From positions 4,360,261 to 4,424,260 of the forward strand of contig NC_133114.1 of the NCBI RefSeq assembly GCF_022965805.1: a stretch of DNA of 64,000 bases. Reading direction: 5' to 3'. The translations under genes were made by a program, and so were the position numbers. Under the pieces are notes generated by a model. It saw nothing but the letters and a program-made list of their open reading frames with translations, did no database searches and was not told the origin of the DNA. This DNA comes from Primulina eburnea. Lineage: Eukaryota; Streptophyta; Magnoliopsida; Lamiales; Gesneriaceae. This document shows, piece by piece, positions 1 through 10,011 of this stretch; position 1 is the first letter of the stretch, and every line of letters starts with the position of its first letter.

Positions 1-370
1 CTGAAACTTAAAAATAGATATTTTGTATGTCAAAATAAGTACTTAATCTTATTTTAATGATGATTGATGAATTATATTTTTTTAAAATAAAATGACATGA
101 ATAAGTCATCATAATGTATTTTTAATGAAAACCAACAACTACTGAATTTATGGTGATTTTTCGAAAATATAGTATTTTTTTTTACACATTTGATGTATTC
201 AAATAACAAAATCAAGTATCTGAAACCACATAATAGGTACTAATATTTTGGTAGATAGAAAAACACACAATTAATTTGGTGGATAAAATTATATATTTAT
301 TTAAATAATAAAAGGGCAAAAATGTAAAATTATCTTTGTAGGTAGTTAAAATTAAGTTTGTAGTGTTGTC

Positions 371-651
371 TTGCATTTAGAAGGATGCCATTTGGATTAT
401 GCAATGCCCCAGCAACATTTCAAAGATGTATACTAAGCATTTTTTGCAACATGGTTGAAAATTGTTTGGAAATTTTCATGAATGATTTAACTGTCTTTGG
501 GAATACATTTGATAATTGTCTTGAAAATTTGGAAAAAGTTTTAAAAAGATGCGAGAAAAAATGTCTTATTTTAAATTGGGAAAAATGTCATTACATGATT
601 ACTTCTGGAATTATTTTGGGACATGTCGTATCATCTCATGGAATTGAATAG
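371..651 (+). pseudogene. Ty3/gypsy reverse transcriptase fragment
   Basis: About 90 codons match the central part of a Ty3/gypsy reverse transcriptase. The frame opens with FRRMPFGLCNAPATFQRC, the typical conserved block, and continues through a palm segment and the later GHVVSSHGIE block, ending in a stop. The catalytic F/Y-x-D-D box reads FMND at about residue 32 of the 88-residue frame, so the first of the paired aspartates is lost and the enzyme would be dead. No gag, protease, integrase or LTR is recognisable next to it. Wording of the conserved blocks is closest to the non-chromovirus Athila/Tat group, but that is an inference. It is an isolated decayed fragment, not a gene. Confidence 0.85.
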
Positions 652-849
652 AGTTCTTTCCATACAAAATACATAGCTCATTCCTTTATAAATATAGATA
701 TTCCTCGTTGTTACATACATACTGCTATCACTAAGACTACTATACTCGCACACTTAAATTTGCTCTCTTAACTGACTTAAGCAACAGAAAGACTACATCG
801 GGAGCATTTTCAGCGCCCTCTAACGTTTGTTTGTCTCAGCTCAGTCACA

Positions 850-1056
850 CAGGGCCGTTTTCAGAAATTTGGAGGCCCTAGACTATTTGTTTAGGTGAAT
901 GTTTTATATAATTTTTTTTAAAATTAAATATACAAATATCACATAAAAACTGATAATTAAAAGCCCAAAACTAAAGCCCTAATTATATTAGAGGCCCTAA
1001 CAAAAAGAGAGGCCCTAGGCGTCTGCCTAGGGCGCCTACCCTTAGAGCCGGCCCTG
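850..1056. mobile_element. Non-autonomous hAT-type MITE, 207 bp, with 8-bp TSD
   Basis: The element starts CAGGGCCG and ends CGGCCCTG, a perfect 8-bp terminal inverted repeat with weaker similarity further in. It is flanked by identical 8-bp direct repeats CAGTCACA at 842-849 and 1057-1064. An 8-bp target duplication and short C/TAGGG-type termini are hallmarks of the hAT superfamily. Inside, the motif GGCCCTA recurs as subterminal repeats. There is no transposase, so it would have moved in trans. Confidence 0.85.
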
Positions 1057-1064
1057 CAGTCACA

Positions 1065-1862
1065 TTCAGTTGGCATCTCCCGATCAGAACGTTTCTGCTC
1101 GGAATGCTTCGTCTCGACCAACCATCAAGGGTAATATTTCTCTCCAAACCGAACTCCGAGTAAATGAAATTTGGTATCATCATTCTCATTCCCCTATTAT
1201 CTCATCTTTTACAGTTGTCTTCTGTCCTGAAATATGACTTCAAACAAATACTTACAATAATATATAAGTTTTATGTTGTGTGTTGGTGATTGTTTGGGTC
1301 AAAAAATATTTTTGTGGCTTGGTGGGCTGCTCATTTAGTTGTTTCTTTATTGGAGCCCAAAACTATTGGGTTGTTATAGGTTGAGATGGTATTTTGCCTT
1401 GGCGATTAGTTTATTTTTTGAAATTTTATTAAAGTTCAAATCGATGATGGAGTATGTAACCACAAGCTATGTTGATTATATATAAATTTGTATTAGATAT
1501 GCAATATACTATAGTATTTTTGTATTATGTTACATAATATAACATGTTAGCCGCATTTATTCGTAATACCCGCAACTATTGTGTTAATTTGCATAGTGAC
1601 TAGTTGTTATTATGAATTAAAAATAATTGAAATTTTAGTACGTAATAATTATCTTTATTAAGAGAATAATGAAATGTTTATTTTGACTTGTTATAAGATT
1701 TAAATTTTAAAATCGACCATTATCATTATTAGTTACAAATTTTATATGGATATTCAAAATGATTTTTAATTACTTTTGTAGGTTTTAAAAGTATAAATGT
1801 ATTGCAATTCAAAAAATAAAAATATAAATATATTCAATCAATAATTCTGCATACTCGATAGA
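1065..1862. other. AT-rich intergenic sequence, no gene seen
   Basis: The first ~130 bases continue the sequence interrupted by the hAT element. The remainder is AT-rich with no open frame showing a known motif, no obvious terminal repeats and no RNA gene that I can recognise. Confidence 0.5.
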
Positions 1863-2487
1863 AGTATTGTAACGAACCGTACTTTTTACTATTTAAAATT
1901 TGCGGAAAAATTAAAATTTTCTTAAATACGAAAATAAAATCAATACGGTCGTCACTACATCATCCATTCACAATATAAATCTTGTTAAAAGTAAAGTTTT
2001 CTCAAAGCATCTCACATCCAACATAAAATCAGAGTATTTTCAACTTGCATAAAAATGTTAAAATAGCGTGGGCGATCCTCGGGTCTAGCCTCCCGCTCAG
2101 TCCAAACCTGCCCCTTGGTCGCCACCTCTTGTCTCCTCATCAACATACTCACCTGCATCGATCAAGTCTAGTGAGTCTAAAGACTCAACACGTATAAACT
2201 GGGAAATAACGAGTACTACATAATAAAACCGCATGCAACTTTAAAATAGAACATACATACTTGAACTTGAATTTACATACTAAAACTTGAACATACGTAC
2301 ATAACATAGACGTGCCATAACGTGAAAACTTGTCATAAACATACTGCATACTAGAACACACGTAACTTCAACATTTTGCGTAGAGGCATGTTTCAAAGCA
2401 AGTGACTCATAACATAATAAATGTCTGATCAGACAAACCACAGTATTGGGCTGACAAGGACGTATCCACAGCCACATACATGAGATC

Positions 2488-2615
2488 CCCGTTCATAATT
2501 TAACAGGCTGGTTGGTCCCCGATCATAATTTAACGCTTTCCAACCACGATCTAACCCGTTCATAATTTAACGGGCGGATTGGTCCCCGTTCATAATTTAA
2601 CGCTTTCTAATCCTA
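2488..2615. repeat. Short tandem repeat based on GTTCATAATTTAACG
   Basis: Four imperfect copies of a unit containing TTCATAATTTAACG or GATCATAATTTAACG, usually preceded by GGTCCCC and twice followed by CTTTC. It lies inside the long solo LTR and has no coding signal. Confidence 0.7.
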
Positions 2616-2915
2616 ACATAATTTGGTCACAAGACATTTAGCATACCTCCAAAAACTTAAAATATTTTCTTTGCACGTCAACATACTTACTTGGCGTTGA
2701 GGGATTCGTTGGACTTCAATCGGGGCCGTTGCTGCTCATACTAACGTGAATTCACATACGTAACTTGCATAACTTAGACGTAAATACAATACTTACTCTC
2801 CCGCTCAATCATTTCTTAGGACATTCCATAATTTCCCATGACCCGACCTTGATAACCCTTGCACTAAACCATGACATCGAACCTAAAAGCATGCTATAAT
2901 ATTTTCCCAAATATG

Positions 2916-3195
2916 AAGGACACGGACCCCGTGCCTACCTCCGTGTAGGGGTCCGTGTAGACTCGGGTGTGAAGGCTCGAAAGGAAGGGTGGACACGGAC
3001 CCCGTGCCAGGGTCCGTGTGGGGGTCCACGTAGACTCTGGAAAAATGCACTCCGGAATTAAACAAAGGCACGGACCCCTTGTAAGGGTCCGTGTAGGGGG
3101 TGTAGGGGTCCGTCTAGTCTCTGGAAAAAGACATTTCGGGTGGACAAAGGGCACGGACCCCGTGACAGGGTCCGTGTGGGGGTCCGGCTAGACAC
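2916..3195. repeat. Four-copy tandem repeat with CACGGACCCC/GGGTCCGTG hairpins
   Basis: Roughly 70-90 bp units each contain CACGGACCCC followed a few bases later by GGGTCCGTG, so every unit can form a short stem-loop. Units are separated by related text (CTCTGGAAAAA, GGACAAAGG). The G+C content is far above that of the surrounding LTR. Open frames on the minus strand here are by-products of the repeat. Confidence 0.8.
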
Positions 3196-4507
3196 TGGAA
3201 GTCGAAACCTGCGTGAAAGCTTGACATAATAGTTCATTCTTCTCAATCAACCCGAATTGCTATGAAACGATACTTCAAGACACCTCCTAAGACACCATAG
3301 CATCGGCCTAAACTCGTACAAACACCCAAACAACGATGTTCCCCTACGACACATACAATTTGAGAAAACGCGGCAATTGACACCAATTGGTTCCTACGAC
3401 TTCTTGTGCATTCTAGTGCCTATCAACACCGAACGACATGATAAATAACGACCCAACATCATACCGATCATACCTAGACGCAGCAACAATCACCCGTTGA
3501 TTCCCAACGAAGCCTGCAACAAATAACTTCAAGAACACAATTTTCGTAAAAGTCGCAGTTTGAGCAGTCCCACGAAAAACGCCATAACTCACTCAATTTT
3601 CATCCAAAAATCTCGAATTTTATATCAAATCGAAGGCATCAAAATTTTTTACAATTTTGTAGTGGAAAGTTTTCTCGAAATCTCGACTGAAAAATCGCAG
3701 TTAGAACCAGAACAGTAAAAACGCAAATTTCAGATCTAAAGAGGGTTTCAAAAGCGATTTAAACATGATTGCTCAAACTTCTACACAACATAAACATGGC
3801 TTTACGCATAAATAACAACGCATGCATAATATGACATGATCAATGCATCAAGAACAGAATATACGTGCCTTTTGATATCAAACGTGATATGAATCCTCGT
3901 ACGAATGAAAGGCAAGCACGAATATAGAAATCGCACCCTCAATTCAATAACAAACAAGGAACGATTATTTTGTCCCTATCTTTTGAAACAAGTAAAAATT
4001 TGTGATATTCACCTCTAAGTTATTTAACTTAGCAACAAATATCAACGATAAAACAATTGAATCAAGAACGAACCTTCAAAGAACAAGCCTATGACAATCC
4101 GAGCGAGAAACAATCGACAAACGCCACAAAGATTAAATCTTTGATAAGTTTGATTTTTAGTAAACACAAAGCACAAGCCTTGCAAGATTGAGAGAACTCA
4201 ATACAATTTCATATATCTTCAATAGTAATCCGTTCAACAATAATACATGCATTATATAATCATTAAAATACAAGAAAAGTAGTGTGAAAAGCTTAAATGA
4301 GCTAATTAGCAACTTTGACACGGAAGTGCGCCAAAGGACCGCGGGTGCGCTGCAGACTGGACCGCGGGTGCGGTACAGTCTCGGAAAAAAAAAAATTTTC
4401 AAAAAAAAAAAAATATTTGTTTCAGTGTTATTCTATCGTTCTTGTTGTTGTGCAATCCAAGTGAGACAGTTTCAAGTGTTCACAAGTTGAATCTTGTTAG
4501 TTTGATA

Positions 4508-4509
<2 letters not shown>

Positions 4510-4587
<78 letters not shown>
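4510..4587. repeat. (TA)n microsatellite
   Basis: Uninterrupted TA dinucleotide run inside the first plus-strand LTR-like copy; the matching run in the second copy (5195-5233) is about half as long. Confidence 0.95.
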
Positions 4588-4590
<3 letters not shown>

Positions 4591-5190
4591 ATTGAGCACA
4601 CCTTTGAAAGAATTATCAAATTTGAGTGAAAAAAAAATTTGAGTGCGAGTGTTATTTCTTTGAAGGTTCGTTCTTGATTCAATTGTTTTATCGTTGATAT
4701 TTGTTGCTAAGTTAAATAACTTAGAGGTGAATATCACAAATTTTTACTTGTTTCAAAAGATCGGGACAAAATAATCGTTCCTTGTTTGTTATTGAATTGA
4801 GGGTGCGATTTCTATATTCGTGCTTGCCTTTCATTCGTACGAGGATTCATATCATTTGGTATCGGAGCTTTGGCTCATTGAATTCAAGTAAGTTATCTTT
4901 GTTGTTATTTTCAGATCTGACTATCCTCTGTTCTGTTATCAGATCTGTGGTATTTTTTTTCTATCGTCATATCTATCAAAAACAAAAACAAAAATTCATT
5001 CTGTTTCAGTTTTGTGTTATCCTTTGTTCTATTTTAAGATCTACGTTATTTCTATCATCCTTTGTCATTTGATAATCCAGAATAATCGAAAAAAAAAAAT
5101 ATTTGTTTCAGTGTTATTCTATCGTTCTTGTTGTTGTGCAATCCAAGTGAGACAGTTGCAAGTGTTCACAAGTTGAATCTTGTTAGTTTG

Positions 5191-5194
<4 letters not shown>

Positions 5195-5233
<39 letters not shown>
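5195..5233. repeat. (TA)n microsatellite
   Basis: TA dinucleotide run in the second direct copy, allelic in position to 4510-4587. Confidence 0.95.
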
Positions 5234-5239
<6 letters not shown>

Positions 5240-6207
5240 TGAGCACACCTTTGAAAGAATTATCAAATTTGAGTGAAAAAAAAATTTGAGTGCGAGTGTT
5301 ATTTCTTTGAAGGTTCGTTCTTGATTCAATTGTTTTATCGTTGATATTTGTTGCTAAGTTAAATAACTTAGAGGTGAATATCACAAATTTTTACTTGTTT
5401 CAAAAGATCGGGACAAAATAATCGTTCCTTGTTTGTTATTGAATTGAGGGTGCGATTTCTATATTCGTGCTTGCCTTTCATTCGTACGAGGATTCATATC
5501 AAAACGTTACCGAAACGGCGTTACCGAAGCGGATATAGAAGCGAGGTTGATCCGGGACGACGGTGGCTCGATTATCTTGCAATAAAATCGCCGAAAACTT
5601 GCTGGGGAACAAAGGAAAAATGGGCGGCTGTTTTGATTGGGGAACCCTAGGTTTTTCTCTCTTTTAAAATCTGAAAAAATAAGGTGTGTAGGGTGTGTTG
5701 TGTGTTTTAGTATGTGTAAAAACATGTAAGTGTGTGTGAGTGTGTGTAACGTGTGTGTTGGTTTTTAATTAGGATAAAATAGTGCTAAATTAACTAATTA
5801 AAAGTTAACACACACTACTTTAATCAAACTCATCATTTAAAATAATTACACACTAATTTTAAAAGTTATAAACTCTTAAATTACTAAATACATAAATAAG
5901 GTTTTAAAATGCTAAAACTAAATAAATTATTTAAAATGTCTCATCTTTAACTTAAAATAAAATATCACCTTTTGAAATTGCCACAAATCGTCGCCGGGTC
6001 TTTTCCTCGATCTCGCCTCGAATAATCGCCTGAAATATGAAACTCGAAAAATATTTTAACGTGCATCACTTAAATATAAATAATTTAAAATAATGCATTC
6101 GAATAAACCATGCATGGCTTAAAACTCATTTTAAAATTAATTAAATGATTTACTAATTAAATAAATGCATGGGTTATACGTGTACCGAATTTGGGCACTA
6201 CAAGTAT

Positions 6208-8100
6208 AGTGAAATTCAAAATAGACTTTTATATAATTCTAAAAAATCAGATGATATTCGATATTGACTTTTAAAGATTCTATAAAATTCTAAAAAAAAA
6301 ATCAAATTTTCAATAGACTTTTAATAACTACGTGTAATTCATTATCATATAAACATTAAAACCTAAAGTAAAATTACAAATTATCAAAATTTGTCTTTAG
6401 TTCAACGCAAAAATTTGGATGGCTATATAAGTGAGGTTTATTAAATCCAGAGTTTTGATAACTTTTAATGACTTTTTTAAATAACAGACTTTTATGTATT
6501 TAATAGATTTTTATTGACTGTTACAGAATCTCACATATTTACAAACAGATTTCAGTATATTCAAGTAGATTTTTTTGCAAGATTTTTACAGAGTTTTATT
6601 AAAAAAAAATTATAAAATTTTGTACCTAATTATTACATAATATTTTTTTATTAATTTTTTTGAACTAATAATTAATTGGCATATATAAAATATTAAGTTT
6701 GAAATATTTTTTAAAATGTATATTAGTAAATACATTTACTTATTTTAAAATTAAATAATTTAAACATTACATGTATATGAGTATGTGGATTATATGTATG
6801 TTTGTAAATTTTAAAAAATGCATACATATATTAATATGTAATATTGTGTTTAAATTCATTATATATATTCATGTAAAAATAATATTATTTATCATTATGT
6901 GAATATAATTTTTTATAAAAATATTGTAGTTTATAGATTAATTAAAAATACTACAAATAATTTAAACAAATCAGTTGTTAGTCAAAAAGTTAATAAAATT
7001 AATTAATATTATTTATTAAAAAAGTATTATTATTTTCAATTCTATGAGCCAATACAATTTTATGATTTTCTTATTTATAGTGTAATAATTTTATTACAAA
7101 TTCATAATTCTAATTTATAAACCTTTTAGAATTTTAAAATTAGAATTCATAAAAGAAATAAATAAAATTTAATTTTTAAACAACAAAGGAAAAAAATTGT
7201 TTAGTCAGTTATATCATAATTTTTTTTATGAATTATAGATTAAAATCTTAATTTTTATTTTATTTTTTATCATGTTTGTGCGAGACTATTCAACTAATAA
7301 GAATTAAGTGTTATTATTTTTTTGGATCATCTTTTATTATTATTAAATATTATATTCATTCGTAAAAATCATAAATTTAAAATAAAAAAAAATCTAGAAC
7401 TAGAAATTTCTTATGATATTAAAATAAAAAATATTAAAAAACAATCAGCTAAAAAATGAAAATTCTGAAAATAAAAAATTAAAATATATATAGAGAAATA
7501 TTTTCAAATTAGAGAGAGTGATAGAGACAGATGAGAAGAGAAATAAGTTATTTGAGGTGAAAGAAAGATGTTGTGTATGAGTTAGAAGTTTTAACAATCT
7601 ATCTAAATCTTTGAGTTGAACTAAAGAAAATATTTGACAATTTATAATTGAACTTTATGGTTTAATATTTGTATTTTAATGATTATCATGAAATTATTAA
7701 AAGTTTATTGAATATTTGAATATATATAAATTTTTATAGAGTTTTTAAAAATCCATGTTGAATATCTCTTGAAATTTTAAAAGTTTATTAATGTTTATTT
7801 TGAATATCATTGAACTTTTATAAAATATTTACAAATTTAGAGATTCAAAAGTTTGATTGAGTAGATCCCATAAAAATGACCAAGGTTCGATCTCTTCCCT
7901 ATCTCTAGATTAAGGTTTCAAAAAAAAGTGTGATGATAATTTTTTTTCCATTTAGGGATGATAATTTTTTTCAAAACATCCATTATTTCCATTTAGGGAT
8001 GATAATTTTTTTCACGAGGATTCAAATATTTAGGGATGATAATTTTGGAAAAAATCAAAAATATGGACGAGGATCGAAAAAATCTCTCTCCAAAGTTTAG
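6208..8100. other. Very AT-rich intergenic DNA, possible decayed transposon
   Basis: No gene is visible. Near the left side (6210-6600) phrases like GACTTTTAT and near the right side (7640-7860) phrases like AAAAGTTTATTGAATAT or ATAAAAGTTCAATGA recur, in roughly opposite orientation, as in subterminal repeats of a decayed DNA transposon. I could not define termini or a target duplication. A short direct repeat TTTAGGGATGATAATTTT occurs three times at about 7950-8045. Confidence 0.4.
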
Positions 8101-8128
8101 ACTTTGATTTTAGTGAATATAAGTTGAA

Positions 8129-8976
8129 ATGGAGATTTTTTAAAATCCAGTTCAAGATTACTGTCCTTGAACCTGATAAAGCCAGGATTGGGAGGAGGGA
8201 CGTACATCAGAGCGGAGATGATATTGAGGATGAAATTCCAAACCCGCACCGCCGGTTATGGAATCAGTTGATGGAAACCGTCAGGTTCTCTGGACCGGCG
8301 GTTGGACTTTGGATTGGTGGCCGGTTGATGTGTTTGATTGTTACTGCTGTTATTGGCCAAGGCAGCTCTATCGAGCTTGCTGCTTTAGGTATGCAAACTC
8401 TGCCTTCCTTGTTCGTGTTTGCTACTCCTCCGCTTCTGATGTTCGTGTTTGATTGTTGGCAGTTTTAAGTACTTTGCTGCATTCGACGAATTTGATATTA
8501 TGGAGCTCTCGAGTATGAAATTTAGTTGTCGAAGTCTGTTTCAAATTTTTAACCATAGCAGGGAAAAATCTCTCAGCCTTAAAAAGTGGCAGGTGATTTA
8601 CGTGCATTTAATTTAGGGGTGGAGGGTTTATCAGCATACATATAGGCCAGTTTCTATTGCCAATCGAAGTTCCATGGTTGGTTTCTTGTGTCTGCAGGAC
8701 GGGGGACATTGTTTGGATATTATACTTGCTACGTCTTCATGTTCCTTTCGATTGTTACTTCCAACTTGGTTGCTACATCTCTTGCTAAACAGATCTGTCG
8801 ATTGAATGAGGCTATTTATCAAATTTTTTAGATTTTATATACTTTTAATATAGTAGCATTTTTCCTTCTTGTTTTACTGTGGTTTCGCATTGCATTTGGC
8901 TTATGTACATAAATGTTCAGGGTTTGCTGGGGCAACTAATGCAGATATCATAAGTGCAGCAAATACTTACGTTCAG
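8129..8976 (+). pseudogene. MATE transporter gene fragment (DTX45/46, EDS5-like)
   Basis: Three exon-like blocks resemble plastid-envelope MATE transporters of the DETOXIFICATION 45/46 (EDS5) group. Block one (to 8388) includes [17 protein letters not shown] and [14 protein letters not shown], then a GT donor. Block two (8698-8792), after a CAG acceptor, includes YVFMFLSIVTSNLVATSLAKQ. Block three (8921-8976) ends AANTYVQ before GTATAT. Matching phase and splice sites argue for a DNA-level copy, not a retrocopy. Missing are a transit peptide and start, the roughly 40 residues normally between blocks two and three, a GT donor after block two (AT instead), and everything after the first quarter of the protein. 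It cannot encode a 12-helix transporter. Confidence 0.75.
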
Positions 8977-9739
8977 GTATATTTTCGGTGATCAGATTGA
9001 ATATTTTGTTGATGCACTGAGTATCAGAGGAGTTCTAAATGAACTGTTATTACAGTTGTTTTGTATTTGTTTTTTTTAAGGTTTGGTCCTTTTGGACTGA
9101 GTACTTTGTGTTCTGTAGGACGGGGGCATGGGTTCATGTAATTCTGATATCATAGTTGTGATACTGATATTAACCTCTCAATTACGAAAAAGAAAAAAAA
9201 AAGAGTCAAATATTTCCCTTGCAGTTACTTTCTAAGCATAAAAATGTAAGATCAATTTAATGTGTAGTCTCATTGTGGTTTTGGTGATGGAAGGGGTACC
9301 ATGGAGAGCAACATTATGAAGGCTTTAGGATGTAGAGTCCTGCATAGTCAAATTTTTCTTTGAGCTCTTTGTTTTACCTGTTGAAATACTTTTGATTGTC
9401 ACTTTAATTTTCGTTGTAGTTCAAGCAAGATATTCTGCAATAGAGTTATTTACAAATAAGTTTTTTGCAAGCTCAGTCGATATAGGACCACGTAGTGACG
9501 ACTTAACTGATATTTCCGAAGTCATTTGTTTGTTAATGTCTCTAAAATGTCCTTGTTTGGTGATGTTTTGGGAGTTCTGGAGGAATGCTTTATTTGGCAA
9601 ATGTTTTGGGAAAATAAGTTGTGTGTATGATAGGCTATGTTGCATGGATACGGGTATCGTATCGAATACGATAGAGATATGATGATACAACAAATTTTAA
9701 AAATATAAGACACGATACGACTAGGATACAACAATTATT

Positions 9740-9808
<69 letters not shown>

Positions 9809-10011
9809 TTAAAAATTAAAAAATTTAGAGATATAAATATTTATATAAATATATTGTAGAAATATATATACATATTTATGTAAATATATACAATATACAA
9901 CATCAGGGCAGTGATTTAAAAAAAAGCCAAAAAAATGTCAAACGTGTTTTCACCATGTTCAAAATGTATTCGACTGGTTAACCCTAAAAATGTCAACGAC
10001 ACGGATGAAGA
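8977..10011. other. Intergenic sequence without recognised gene
   Basis: Downstream of the MATE fragment I find no further exons of that gene. Around 9640-9740 the motif GATACG/CGATAC recurs in both orientations before a (TA)n run. Open frames at 9392-9734 have no recognisable domain and overlap each other on both strands. Confidence 0.5.
9742..9805. repeat. (TA)n microsatellite
   Basis: Long uninterrupted TA dinucleotide run in intergenic DNA. Confidence 0.95.

Larger units (their letters stand above)
3885..5501. mobile_element. Foldback-like LTR-derived insertion, 199-bp inverted termini, TSD AAACG
   Basis: An insertion of 1617 bp into the long solo LTR, bounded by the direct repeat AAACG (3880-3884 and 5502-5506). 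It starts TGATATGAATCC and ends GGATTCATATCA. The first 199 bp (3885-4083) are the reverse complement of the last 199 bp (5303-5501) with about one difference seen. The same block also occurs in plus orientation at 4656-4854, inside a longer direct duplication (about 4385-4854 and 5089-5501). Directly after the first plus copy comes TGGTATCGGAGC (4857-4868), close to an initiator-tRNA-Met primer-binding site, so the blocks are LTR ends. No protein is encoded. Confidence 0.7.
1868..6202 (-). mobile_element. Long solo LTR (gypsy-like), with nested insertion, TSD AGTAT
   Basis: The unit begins TGTAACGAACCG and ends GGGCACTACA, so it has TG...CA ends, and is bounded by the 5-bp direct repeat AGTAT (1863-1867 and 6203-6207). 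Read on the minus strand it begins TGTAGTGCCC, a start I associate with long LTRs of plant gypsy elements; the orientation is inferred from this. I see no gag-pol coding, no PBS or PPT in the expected places and no duplicated ends, so a solo LTR is the simplest reading; a non-coding LARD is the alternative. Removing the nested 3885-5501 insertion plus one target repeat leaves about 2.7 kb. Internal tandem repeats lie at 2488-2615 and 2916-3195. Confidence 0.7.

Noticed and set aside
983..1189. Minus-strand frame of 68 codons
   Set aside because: Crosses the end of the hAT MITE and its target repeat; composite of unrelated sequence.
2883..3246. Overlapping minus-strand open frames of 62-86 codons
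   Set aside because: They are produced by the GC-rich tandem hairpin repeat inside an LTR; no domain, and three frames are open at once.
4480..5384. Frames encoding long Ile-Tyr runs
   Set aside because: Translation of (TA)n microsatellites; the same applies near 23487-23747, 24969-25232 and 26436-26669.
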